Both the position numbers and the translations under genes were made by a program. From Mesaphorura yosii (taxonomy: Eukaryota; Arthropoda; Collembola; Poduromorpha; Tullbergiidae): DNA of 64,000 nucleotides. The notes beneath the pieces were generated by a model. It was given only the letters and a program-made list of their open reading frames with translations, was not told where the DNA came from and ran no database searches. The stretch is taken from positions 157,039 to 221,038 of the forward strand of contig WIXG01000105.1 of assembly GCA_009869945.1 (NCBI GenBank), in the 5' to 3' direction. Shown here piece by piece: positions 53,801 to 64,000 of the stretch (position 1 is its first letter; the number at the start of each line of letters is the position of its first letter).

Positions 53801-56800
53801 CATGGAAACGACCAACCAACAAGGGACAGTAACTTTTACAATACCGACCAATTTGGAGCGAAAAACTAAAACATGCAAACCGTTTTGGTGAAGACAACAC
53901 AAATTTTCCAACAACGCGGCACGGCACGCGCGGTGGCAGATTTTTATTAAAATTGTTGTACAACTAAAATCTCCATCGCCAATCTTCTCATGTATTCATT
54001 TCGCATGATAAATTACTACAAACCAGGCAGCAAATACGAATTCTTTCGAGTTTTGTGTAAAAATCACGTATGACAGAAAATTATGGGTTTTCTTCAAGAT
54101 TCTTTGCCTGCAAACGTTACGCGAACGAAACGCGTGTAAAATTCCCGGCCCGGTCCGCACCGCGCCCGGCCCCAAAAATCAATGAAACCTTGTAACTTTT
54201 CCGGAACAGAGCTTTTTCGCCCAGCCCAGCACAGAGTAGCATCGCTTTTCGTTGTCCGGCACGGGCAGGGTCATGATTCAGACTTAATTGTTATCTTTCA
54301 GGACGGACGCGGACGTCGGGCTCAAGCACGCTTGTAAAAAAAATATCAAATGTCATCTCACAACCCGCAATTTGAGAACATGGCAGGCACTTTGGTTCTC
54401 TCTCGCGCTGGACTGCTTTTATCATAAAAGTCATAATAAACTTAAAGTGCTGCTCACATGAACCATCCGCAATCGCTAGCCAGTCCGCTTTTGTGAAAAG
54501 TCTATTTCTATTCTATTCACAATTCAGCAGCAGCAATCAACGAGCAATTCAACGAAATCGAACGTTCAGCCCATAGTTTTGCCTTGTTTTTATCACCACA
54601 GCTCGACTGGAATTCGAATGAATTCGATTCTAATGTAGAAATTAGAATAAACGTTTCCATTGTAATACTCTAAAGTAAATAACACACAAGCAATATTCAC
54701 AACTGGAGTTTAGTTTACGAAAAATGTGAGTAAACACAGCCATCAGCCAGCAAGGCAAATTATTATTGCTTTATTGCCGAATAGCCCAATACTCCGACAC
54801 GATAAGCAAGAAGCAACCAAGCTAAGCATAGTTCAATCGCTCAATAAGCCAGTTTATATTAAATAAGCTCTCTATTTGTATTTGTATTTGTATACTTGTG
54901 CGTTGGAATAAAAATATGGCATGGCTTCATCGCAGGCAGGCATTACTGCGGTCGATCGCGGTCGTACAAGATCAATATTTCTTGTGCAGTGCAATATTTA
55001 CCAATATTTTTCTACTCGCTCGTCGTACGCCGTACGCGTACGAAAAAAGTAGCTTAGCGTAAAAAAAGGAGTCCAGCCGCAGCGCGGAGTTCAACTTGAT
55101 TCAACCTTTCAGACGTCAAAGCCGAGGCCCCCTGAAAGTGAATACGAAATGAGAAGCTTGAAGCCCTAGCTTTATTCACATTGACACAAGTCAAGTCGCG
55201 CGTCGGGTCTGTTTGGCCTCGACTCTTCGACAGGATTTTCCATTTCCACGTCCGTCCATTTTCATTTCCAAAAGTCACAATTCATGGCGTGGCTCGCGTT
55301 TTCTCCTTTTCGCGTTATTGAATGAATGGGAAATGGAGAACTGACGCCGGACCCGACCGTGCCTTTTGTGTTCGGGGACCGAAACCGAAATCGAGTAAAA
55401 GCAGTCTGGTCGAGTCGAAAATGGTCTCCAGTTGAGTTTAAAGCATAAATTGCATGCGACGACAGTGAAATATGCCTCGCATTTGCGATCTGGACTCGCA
55501 TACTGCTGCCGCATCGTATCAGATCAAATTTAGAAAGTAAAACATATCAACTCGCACTCACACACTTGCTCAAAAACTGCCGTAAAAACCCATTTGCCAT
55601 TTGCTATTTGCTTTTTCATGCTTCTCGGCATCTCGGCGCACATTGCTCGATTACGACTGCTCGTGTTTCGTGTTTGTATTTTATGACGAATTACTGTGCT
55701 TTGAGTGTTTCAGTTCATGCTAACGAGTTTTTCCCCTTCCAGCAAGATTTTTAGCACAGATTGCCTCGTCGTGCCGCATGCCGCGCGACGGGCATAATTT
55801 TTAACTCAGTTTTTGCTGAGGAGTGCCTGGAAAATGCGAACGTAGCAAGTTTCTTGCTAAATTAAGGCCGAAGCCCTACAATTTGAAGTTGATGAGAAGA
55901 GAAATATGCAACGTGCAGGATGGAGTTTGGAATTTGACCGGAGCTTCTAAATTTAGCATCGGCAATTAAATTCGTTGTTCGTAATAATTAATGTCTGGTC
56001 TGCATTTGCCTTAGACAATTTTGGTGCCGACTTTCGACCCGAGATTAGTTTCGCATTTCAACGGCTTCTGGCTTCCAGGATTAAGTTTCGACTTGCCTTG
56101 CAGTGGGGTTCCTGGCTCGTGGCGTGGCCCGCGCCCAATTAGTGCCTTACGCTAGCATCCGTGGGCGTTCGCACGAAGACGGAATTTCGCGGAAATTAAA
56201 GATAATTGCATGACGGGCAGTGGGCACGGGCACGGGAAATAATTAATGCCATTATGATATTGGCCGTCGTGCATTGTCATGAATGTTAAGTCAATGTTTG
56301 AGTTCATTTCACGACTCATTTAACGAAAATATAGGAGCATAGAGAAACTAAGAAAACCAAGAAAACGGCGAAACGCGAAATTAGAAATTATTCAAAAGGT
56401 ACACAAAACAAGAGAAAATCCGAACTTTTAGAGCGACCCGTCACTGAATTTGTAATCGTATTCGTAATGCTTAATGCATTTTTACTCAGACTCGCAGCTC
56501 ACAACGTCGAGGCTCAGCTGCCAATCTTCCTTTTCTTTCACTCGTTCTCCAAATTCGAGTTCCAAGAATGAAAACAAGAAAAACGGCTCAGACTTTCTAT
56601 TTCTACCTACCTGTCTTTCAGTCTTTTCGGTTAGCTTTTTCATTTGCTGTGCTCTACTTTCTCCCACGTCAACTGTCTTGGAACTGCTCTGCGTGGGCTA
56701 CGCCAAACATTAATAATAACAATAGCCAAGCTTTCTCTGTGTCGCGTACGTGAATGCAATTCATTTTTCAATAAAGTTGTTACGTTACGTGTTGGAGTCT

Positions 56801-57354
56801 AGTACGCAGACGAGCGTGACAGTTTCATTAAATATTTGCAGAATTCGGGGTCGTAGCTTCCAAATACGTATGTACAAATAAAGCCTAATGCCAAATGCCT
56901 GGAGCCTAAATGATTAATTCTCTGCCGCCAAGTGGCAGGCAAATGCTGATACGGCTGCCCTGCCTTTTGTCGTACGTGCAAAGCGAAGACGCTTGAGCCT
57001 CAGGTACTCAATTTGGAGCCACCTACACTAAATCAAATTGATTGGACTCCACCCGACAAGATTACGATCGAAATTTCATAATTACGACAGGTTATTACGT
57101 TGCGCATTGCGAAAATTGCGAGCTTCGCGACTTGTGATCCAGTTTGCGTGGAGAAACGAGAAACGTCAGCCATCAACGGCCGAATCGACTCAATTTATCT
57201 CGGAATCAATCGGATATGACAGCCTTAATGACATTTTCTGTCGCGTACGAGCGTGTGGTTCAGAAAAGAGAAAACTGAAAAGCGCTGTTTCCTGAGCTGC
57301 TTTGTACTTACCGATTGAAAGATGCCTCCATCTTGTCTTCCTTTTTCGGCCCAT
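29888..57354 (-). CDS. large low-complexity protein, identity unknown
   Basis: Eight exons join with matching phases: 57354-57312, 50152-49313, 43083-42907, 40079-39885, 37506-37250, 36524-35903, 34229-34063 and 33223-29888. They give about 1878 residues. I cannot name the family. Exon 1 is basic ([19 protein letters not shown] across the join). Exon 2 is rich in Gly, Tyr, His and Ser with RGG-like patches. Exon 3 has a conserved-looking block, [20 protein letters not shown]. Exons 4-6 carry [27 protein letters not shown] and His/Pro-rich tracts. Exon 7 has KVRKKRRRN. Exon 8 mixes acidic, Ser-rich and Gln-rich tracts with islands such as [17 protein letters not shown], a run of seven Lys near 30675, and [20 protein letters not shown] near the C-terminus. 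The composition suggests an RNA-associated scaffold; this is inference. The start may be further upstream, because the frame is open for about 19 residues before the ATG. Confidence 0.75.
37507..39884 (-). other. intron 4 of the large gene
   Basis: GTGAGT donor at 39884 and CATTCCAG acceptor ending at 37507. A GC-rich patch lies near 37634. No internal gene is recognised. Confidence 0.7.
40080..42906 (-). other. intron 3 of the large gene
   Basis: GTAAGC donor at 42906 and TTTGCAG acceptor ending at 40080. No recognisable gene or element within. Confidence 0.7.
43799..43806 (+). promoter_or_regulatory. candidate TATA box of the subtilase gene
   Basis: CATAAATA lies 61 bases before the start codon, leaving room for a short 5' UTR starting near 43830. 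This would exclude the out-of-frame ATG at 43821 from the mRNA. Confidence 0.5.
43867..45509 (+). CDS. secreted subtilisin-like serine protease (S8)
   Basis: Predicted extracellular endopeptidase. Four exons keep frame: 43867-44353, 44437-44628, 44721-44907 and 45002-45509, giving 457 residues. A signal peptide ([18 protein letters not shown]) is followed by an I9-like propeptide to about residue 140, then the protease domain. The triad is complete: Asp176 in STIDTGV, His212 in NGHGTHTMG and Ser383 in [11 protein letters not shown]. Asn310 in NGNSG is the oxyanion residue. A Cys-rich segment ([12 protein letters not shown] to PNC) lies in exon 3. Intron 1 uses a GC donor, discussed under findings. 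No kexin-type P domain follows, so this is not a proprotein convertase. The architecture is closer to bacillopeptidase F-like subtilases. The ATG at 43867 is chosen because it opens the signal peptide. The gene lies inside intron 2 of the large gene, on the opposite strand. Confidence 0.95.
45595..45600 (+). terminator. polyadenylation signal of the subtilase gene
   Basis: AATAAA 86 bases after the stop codon, followed by an AT-rich stretch. Good position for the 3' end. Confidence 0.7.
46059..46066 (+). promoter_or_regulatory. isolated TATAAAAG box
   Basis: Strong TATA consensus with TTTTCAGCC about 35 bases downstream, but no recognisable coding exon follows. It could be a promoter of a noncoding RNA or a chance match. 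Confidence 0.25.
50941..50952. repeat. 12-base palindrome CGTACGCGTACG, copy 3
   Basis: Exact copy, inside intron 1 of the large gene. Confidence 0.9.
51358..51379 (+). repeat. (ATT)n microsatellite
   Basis: About seven ATT units in a row. Confidence 0.9.
52077..52096 (+). repeat. (CATTA)4 microsatellite
   Basis: Four perfect CATTA units. Confidence 0.9.
55031..55042. repeat. 12-base palindrome CGTACGCGTACG, copy 4
   Basis: Exact copy, preceded by a partial CGTACGC eight bases before. Confidence 0.9.
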
Positions 57355-60300
57355 GAAGTACTCGAATTCTGCTGGCGCTACCCGGGCTACTTTGACTGGG
57401 GAGATGAACTGCCGTTGCTGCTGCCGTTGCCGTTACTTTCGTCTTCTTAATTGTGAATTATGACTCTGCTCCTACTTTTTAATGTGATTTTCTGCGCTTC
57501 GTCGTAGTCGTAGTCTAGTCTTTGATAGTCTTTGAACTTTTCACAATAATAAATACGTCCTCTCAACAAAGTTCTTGATGACAAAGTCTCTTGAGTCTGA
57601 GCACCACCGAAAGGAAATCAATTTCTTGACTTGACTGGGTCGGGCTTCTTCTGTTCTTTTCTTCTTTCCTCTTTGCTTTGGTCTTAGTCTTGGTCGTTTT
57701 CCGATTGAATTAGGCGACTTGACTTTTCTTGCAAGTTGCAACTTCTTCTGAGCACTGCACTGAGCACGTAATTGAGCTGCTTTATGCTATGCTGAAACTG
57801 GAATGGGAACGACAACAATGCGGGTCTGGTCTGGTCTCCGTGCTCGTGAATACCGAACGTGTTCAAATCGCGTTCACGCACTCACTTTCTCACTCGTCAG
57901 TCAAAACACTGCACTGCTGCAGTCAGCAAGTGTTCAGTTCAACTTCGTGTCGTGGTGGCTGGCTGGCTGACCCAGATCCCAAGTCAAAGTCATGATCTTA
58001 TCACGCTCATCAGATTTCAATGCGGCTGTGCCTGCGACTTAATCACTGAATCACGAATCACGACTCCAATTTGCATCGGAACTGCTTCCTGTGTACTTGT
58101 CCAGATCAATCGGTAATCTAGAAAGGAAATACAAGAAAAGGACTGATTAACTTAATTATTCATGAAGTACTCATACCCCCAGACTCCTACAGAATCCTGA
58201 ACACAGAATCGGTCGGCTTCTATCAAGTGTTCAAGCCTCGAGCTCGCTTGTAACGTAATTAATTAGCTGAACAACTGAAGAAATTCATTTTCAAGAAGAC
58301 GAGAAACTATTCGGTGCTCGCTTTTCGGTGTTCGGCATTCTTTCTTTTCTATTTTTGTCCTAGCTTGGCGGTTTCCTGTGTCAAATATTTCATATCCCAA
58401 AGCCAAAGCCAAGATGCGTACGTAGCGTAGCCGAGTCTCATCATCATCATCATTAGAAGCGTTTCATTTGCTCTTTCCTTATTCTTTGTCCGCGAGCCAA
58501 GACGAGACGATGATGGGAGTCGTCGAGAGTCAAGATGAAGGAGAAACGCGAAACGCAACGCAACGAAGCAATGGCAATAAGCAAAGATTCAGAGATGAGG
58601 ATGAAGATGAAATGAGGAAGATGAACGGAAAAATCTGACTGACGAGGTTACAAAGTCAGCTCAGCGTGTTGCGTGTACAAATCTTAAGATTTTGAAAAGT
58701 TTTCTGTACATGTCACTTCATTTGCGTACTGTGCCATAAATATTATGCAGGGAGATAACGCAAGCAAAGTTCATCCGAGACAATCTCTGAGCTGAAGAAG
58801 TCTCGGCAGAAGACTCGAAGATGAAAACTCTCTGAACTTTTTCGTAACAAGACGCAACTTGGAGGCTCGAGACCGAGACTTCCTCTTTTTTTCTTGTTCC
58901 TATTGCGCTACGTTATGTTGCATTGCATTGTGATTCATATTTGCGGTGCAACTTTGTCTTTTTCTTTCGTCTCGTACTTTTGGTTATTCTGGCTTGTACT
59001 TGGCTATTCTTATCTTTTTTTGTCCCGTGAGCTTCCTATCTTTGTCAGAACTCAAAACGCAAGGCTTGGCTTTGGCTTGACTACTTCATTCATGGTGCCA
59101 AAAGCAGGAATAAAAAAAGAATCATGCGGCTAAGCGCTAAAAGCATTCAGTTAAGCAGTTCCAAAACCGAAACTCGGCTCGGACCGAAATTGTATCGTCC
59201 AGCCCGACCTCACCTGTCATTCACGATTCGGTGTTTAGCACGCACAACTTCGAATTCAATCAACGGGGTTTGCAGAAATCTGCATTGATTTGAGATTTTG
59301 CAACTTGGCAAGGGTTCACGCACTCAGGCAAGAGTCAGGAATTCGCCAATTAACGGTTCACAATACCGTCTCTTTGGAGAGATCACAGTTTTATGTGTAA
59401 TTGCCAAATTTTGCACGAGGGTATCGAATCAAGGCACTTTTTGCTTCGGCTCCTATAAAATTCGGACAGCACAGCACAGCACAGCACAGACACACTCGAG
59501 ATGCTATGCTAAATGCTATTCGGGTTCGGGTACGATGGGTATTTGACTGACTGACAATTTGCAACGACTTCGCGTGGGTTGCGTTACAAAATTTCTGCAA
59601 ATATTTAGGAGAACGTCCTAACCGGCAATAACGCAATGCAAATGGAGTTACTGGGGTACGCTTGGCCTGGACTGGCTTGACGTACGGAGTAGAAAATTAA
59701 CGGGAGAAGCACGTAAAGAGCAAAAGCGATGGAATACGGAAAGTAGATGTAGACAGACGGTTGTAGAGCCGCTGGGGGCTGAAACAAGACTGACTCGTGA
59801 AAGCGAGCACCGAGTAGCAGAGCACCAAAGAGTTGCAGGCAGCTTTGGCATTTGCTTGCAGCAGAGGCGAAGGCGACGGCAAACCGATTTGAACCAAATC
59901 CATATCATCGTGAGACTCGACCAGGCTGGCCTGCAAAATGCAGTGCAGTGCGGCGTGCGGTGCAGGGAGACCGGCGGGCCAGCCAAGTCATGAGACTGAC
60001 TAAAGTCTTGTCATGAGAAAATGCTCAAAATGTTAAACGCTAAATGCTAAATGCTCTGGAACACTTTTTGGGACAGACGAATGCCACTGCGAATGTGCGA
60101 GCGTCCAGTCTTTCATTTCACATAATGCAATTGGAACTTCAAGGCCATGATTTGGTGGGTCGATTATTCGAGATTTTGGAGACTGATGAACGTCCAATCA
60201 AAAGATGTTAGAATTTTGTTAATGAAGATTTACGACAACTGCCTTCAAAAATCTTTCATAAAACAACGGCATTTTTAGACATTGATCTTTGTTGTTTGCT

Positions 60301-63300
60301 GTTGGTTTCATGCAGGTATGAGGATTTTGTTACCGGCACCAAAACACTGACGTCCAGCGTTCAGCCTCCCTTGTTTTTTGGCCTTTTGCATTCTTCAAGA
60401 CTGTGCTGTGTAGTTTGAGACTTGAGAGTTGCACTTTGACGAGATTTCTAAAGAGTTTTGCGAAATGTTGAAATCGTATCGATATCGAAATCGGTTATCA
60501 TTGCGAAATCTACTTCTCTTGACAGTGACAGGATGCGTATGCGAGGCGCAATCGTAATCACAATCTCGATTCGCGATCTCAATTCAATGGAAGCGCGGTT
60601 GCGGAATCTTTTTCTTTGCGTCGTTTGTCACGCAGAAGGCAGAATAAAGAAAGTTAAGAGGGTCCAGTCAAAATTCAGTTATTGAGTTATTCCAGTCAAA
60701 AGTCCAGAAGTCAGTTCAGTGTCAGCATTCTCCTCGGTCCAGAATTATTTATATGCAAATTCGTGCACTCGTGTAAGAGTGGATTTGATTTGCTGGCCGG
60801 ACTCCTGCCTTGAAGAGCGCTCGAGGAAGATTCAATTTAAATATGCTAATGCTAATCTTGCTTTGGAAATGGAAACTCCGTTCGTTAACTGTGGGTAATT
60901 CGTAATTTATGCGGAATATTTTACGATTGAGCTGTGCTGCCAAGAAGCAAAGCAGAGTAGAGCAAAGCGAAAGAAGATCAGAAGATCTGCATTTCATTTG
61001 TCTTTTGCATCTGCCTTTTAAATGCCTTTGCCTTCACAGCCGACCGACCGAGCTTCACGTTTTGAGTTTTGAGGTGCTTTGAATTTCATGACTTCTTTTC
61101 ACGTACTTAAAGTTTTACTTACCCAAAAGTTGGCTTGGCCTCGCTTACTTAAGCGTAAGCGTAATAATTCACAACTCATTACGACCGCTTTACAGTCATT
61201 TTATGTTCTTTTAAACAAGCCATGAAATTCACCATTCGCGTATTCGCAAGACGGGCGAGATGAACAATGATCCTGAGGAAGAAGAAATAGGTTCAATTGG
61301 GACAAAAAGAAAGTCTTCCAGGCCAAAAGCGAGTTAGCCGGTAAGTCACGTCGACTTGCATTATCGCAGGCATTTCGCAATGTCAGGCAGCCGGCTGCTC
61401 CGCTTTGCTAAGCCATTACTCATGATTAGCAAAATCTAGTCTCCGTCTAGCTCTCTTGCTCTGGAAAGTTATGCTGGACAATTATAATGTTACTGTTCCT
61501 GGGCGCAGAACGTTTCCAACTTTTGGACTCCTTTTCTCGTTCATTTGTCTTTGTAACAACTTTTTGTCGGCGTCGACACTCGTTTTAATGTGAACAAATT
61601 GCGTGATGATTGCACTTGACTTTGTTACTGACTGTGATTGGTCTCTGTAGTTAATTACTTTACTACTCTGCTCGTGGATTTCCATTTTCCAAGCTCGAAG
61701 CCGGCAAGCTATTAAATCTGACCCAGTTTTAGTCTGCTCAGCGTTTGTGTTTAGCATCCCATTAATTTTCCACTTAACAAACTAAACTCGAGCACGGGAT
61801 GACACGACAGACGTGGTAGTGGTGGTCGCAAGTTATTAATATTAATATTCAATCATCATTAACAAATTAACACTTATTAGTCTAATGCTCTTCGCTGCGC
61901 TGCTCTTCGCTTTTGCTAGCTGTACTCTAAGTCGAACGAGAAAGCAGCCAGCAGTACGAAAGTACGAACACGTTTAATGATATTCTGTATATTTAATACA
62001 AAGTCCCTCCGCATGGTGTTTGCTATTTGCTTCATAGGCGAACACGCGCACTCAATCGCACTCGTGGTGCCGGCGTCCATAAATATTTAATGACCTGCGG
62101 CGCCCAAGGCGGTTAGCATTTAGCATCTCCTACTTTACTTTACGAAGGCCGATAAACTGCAAGGCAAGGCAAGCGATTCCAAGAAATGATCTGGCTCGGC
62201 AAGTGTTACACAATTTAAAATTCAATATTAAATGATAAACACTTAAGCATACGTATTATGTAATGATGCGTAGCATATTTGTAAAGGAAATATGAAAATT
62301 AACAGCTTCGCAAGCCAGCAAGGCATGGCACAATGCTAGAATTGCGAATTACGAATTGACATTCAATCTGAATGATAACAGCTTAATTACATAACAATTT
62401 AACAATTCAATAACTCGTCTGCTTTGTGCTCGACTCGACTGGAAAAGGATGGACATTTTTATTGAATTCTTATTATGTATTGCTGCACTCGCAGATTTGT
62501 GCAGATTTATTTTATGATGCTAATTGTGCTGTGCACGCACAACATATAATGTGGTATTTGTCACCAGACAGACGCTTTAACTTTTTCACAGACTACTGCT
62601 TTGACAGTTAATGCTAATCTGTCGCCGTCGACAGTGAATGCAATGAAATTCGCGTTCGCACCGAGTCAACAAAATTGTTGGTGCGAAGCGAGTGGCGACT
62701 GATAAGCCGGCTAATCTTCAACTCGTTCCCACGCACAATCACACAACAGAATGGATTATGGAACCATTCTTTGACATGACTGGCATGGTGCAGTAGTTGG
62801 GCTCATCTTCATTAACTCCCGCACTTAATTCTCGCTGCTACTTCGCTGTGCTGAATACAAATCGCCCTAAATGAACCATCAAACCGATCTCTTTGCAGAA
62901 TACAAGCCCAAGACACAAGAATTGACGTCATCTTCGCTGCCGCAGCCGCACCTTGTCGTACAGCCGTGCAAGATATTTAACGTCCAAGCACAAACACGTG
63001 CTTTCGTTTTTCGCTTTTCGCGTCGCTGCGCTAAACAAAAGACAAAATTCCATTTACATGTTTTAGAACAAGATTACCATTGCCATTACCATTTAAATGC
63101 ACCGGGAATCATCATCTTTTGTCAGTGCTAAACTGCCAACTGCCAGGAGCCTAAACAATTCATTTTTCCGCACAAATTCCTGGAAAAATAGGCTTCTGTT
63201 AATGAATCCCACAAAATCCTTGCCTGTCGTGCCGTAAACTCACGTAATCGTTCAATGCAATGCAGTGCGGCAAAAACGTGTGACAAATACTGATTTGGGC

Positions 63301-64000
63301 TAAATTGTCTTGTTCTTTGGGGATTCTTCATTTATGACGACGCGAAGACGATGAAGGGCGAATAACTTGGAAAGAACTTTTGAAGATGATGAAGATGAAA
63401 CGAGTGCGTGCGCTTAGGAACAAGAAATTTAGACTTTTCATTCTCTTTTCATCGTCGCCGTCATTGTCTTCATCGTCGCGTCGTGTTAAACTGAAATAAT
63501 AACCTGGCCCCTAAAGTTTTGAGAAACGAACGAGCTCGAGTGTGCACGCGGAATACAAATACTTGATAGGGCACGGCTCGGCGTGGCAGGCACGCGTACG
63601 CGCCTCATGACAAAACTCGAGACCCGAGATGAGCAGCTCTGGCAGCCGCCTGCGCCTGCCTGCCTATCTGCAAGCGAGCCAAATTCGTATGCACTATAAG
63701 GACTTGGCTATAAGCTCCCAAGTACATGTATGAGATATAGTGCGAAAATCGTATCATATAAGAAAAGTTTGCGATTCTTTCTCTCTCGTGATTCCTCGTG
63801 ACTTGCTCTGCTTGCGTTTTCATTATATCATCAACGGGCTGCTGTCGGACAAGATGTTCACGCAATATTCTTCTCCTCGCCATTCGCATATTAGAAGAAG
63901 ATTCGGCCTTGCTATTTGCTAATATGCAATGATGGTCTGGAACCGATTCACATATTTAATACATCCGAGACATTTGAGCTTAGCGTTATGTAATGAGAAA
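57355..64000. other. region upstream of the large gene, no gene seen
   Basis: About 6.6 kb without recognisable coding exons on either strand. It should contain the promoter and possibly further 5' exons of the large minus-strand gene. Short simple repeats are present, including a TCA run near 58440 and a CAGCA run at 59467. Confidence 0.55.
59467..59489 (+). repeat. (CAGCA)n microsatellite
   Basis: Four to five CAGCA units in a row. Confidence 0.85.

Larger units (their letters stand above)
50153..57311 (-). other. intron 1 of the large gene
   Basis: 7.2 kb between the GTAAGT donor at 57311 and the TTGTAG acceptor ending at 50153. It contains microsatellites and two copies of the 12-base palindrome. 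No nested gene is recognised. Confidence 0.6.

Noticed and set aside
57312-57380. Alternative frame reading KMEASFNR before the donor
   Set aside because: It ends in phase 2 and would put exon 2 in a frame that stops within about 20 codons.

Overview
The window is animal nuclear DNA. Genes are split by GT-AG introns with phase-matched joins, there is no bacterial operon structure, and all recognisable products are metazoan. The heterotrimeric G-protein gamma subunit, the ERK-type MAP kinase phosphatase and the housekeeping genes look most like arthropod or other ecdysozoan proteins. I would place it in an arthropod, possibly a non-insect lineage, but the species cannot be read from this sequence.

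Layout, left to right. (1) 705-5747, minus: the first three coding exons of an Mkp3/DUSP6-type MAP kinase phosphatase. The exon with the catalytic Cys lies beyond the left edge. (2) 5748-11700: gene-free DNA with GCGAAT-type low complexity and a cluster of TCTCG/CGAGA repeats. (3) 11989-14206, minus: complete glucose-6-phosphate isomerase in 8 exons. (4) 14801-15849, minus: complete RNA polymerase II subunit RPB9 in 5 exons. (5) 16181-19908, plus: complete Integrator subunit 5 in 8 exons, head-to-head with RPB9. (6) 20058-21878, minus: a compact protein with two RFX winged-helix DNA-binding domains made by an old duplication of an exon pair. (7) 22613-23479, plus: a basic orphan protein. (8) 24896-26235, minus: a G-gamma subunit whose first exon adds an unusual in-frame N-terminal extension. 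(9) 29888-57354, minus: a large low-complexity protein of about 1878 residues in 8 phase-consistent exons. Its second intron contains, on the plus strand, a complete secreted S8 subtilase (43867-45509). (10) 57355-64000: no recognisable gene.

The left half is gene-dense, with introns mostly of 60-110 bases in the housekeeping genes. The right half is dominated by kilobase introns of the large gene. Two RNA polymerase II factors (RPB9 and IntS5) share one 331-base intergenic region. The 3' ends of IntS5 and the RFX gene almost abut.

The most notable items are the tandem-RFX protein, the extended G-gamma, the nested subtilase with a GC-AG intron, the unnamed large protein, and a perfect 12-base palindrome that recurs four times. 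Exon coordinates were read by hand from splice sites, frame continuity and recalled family alignments. No database search was run.
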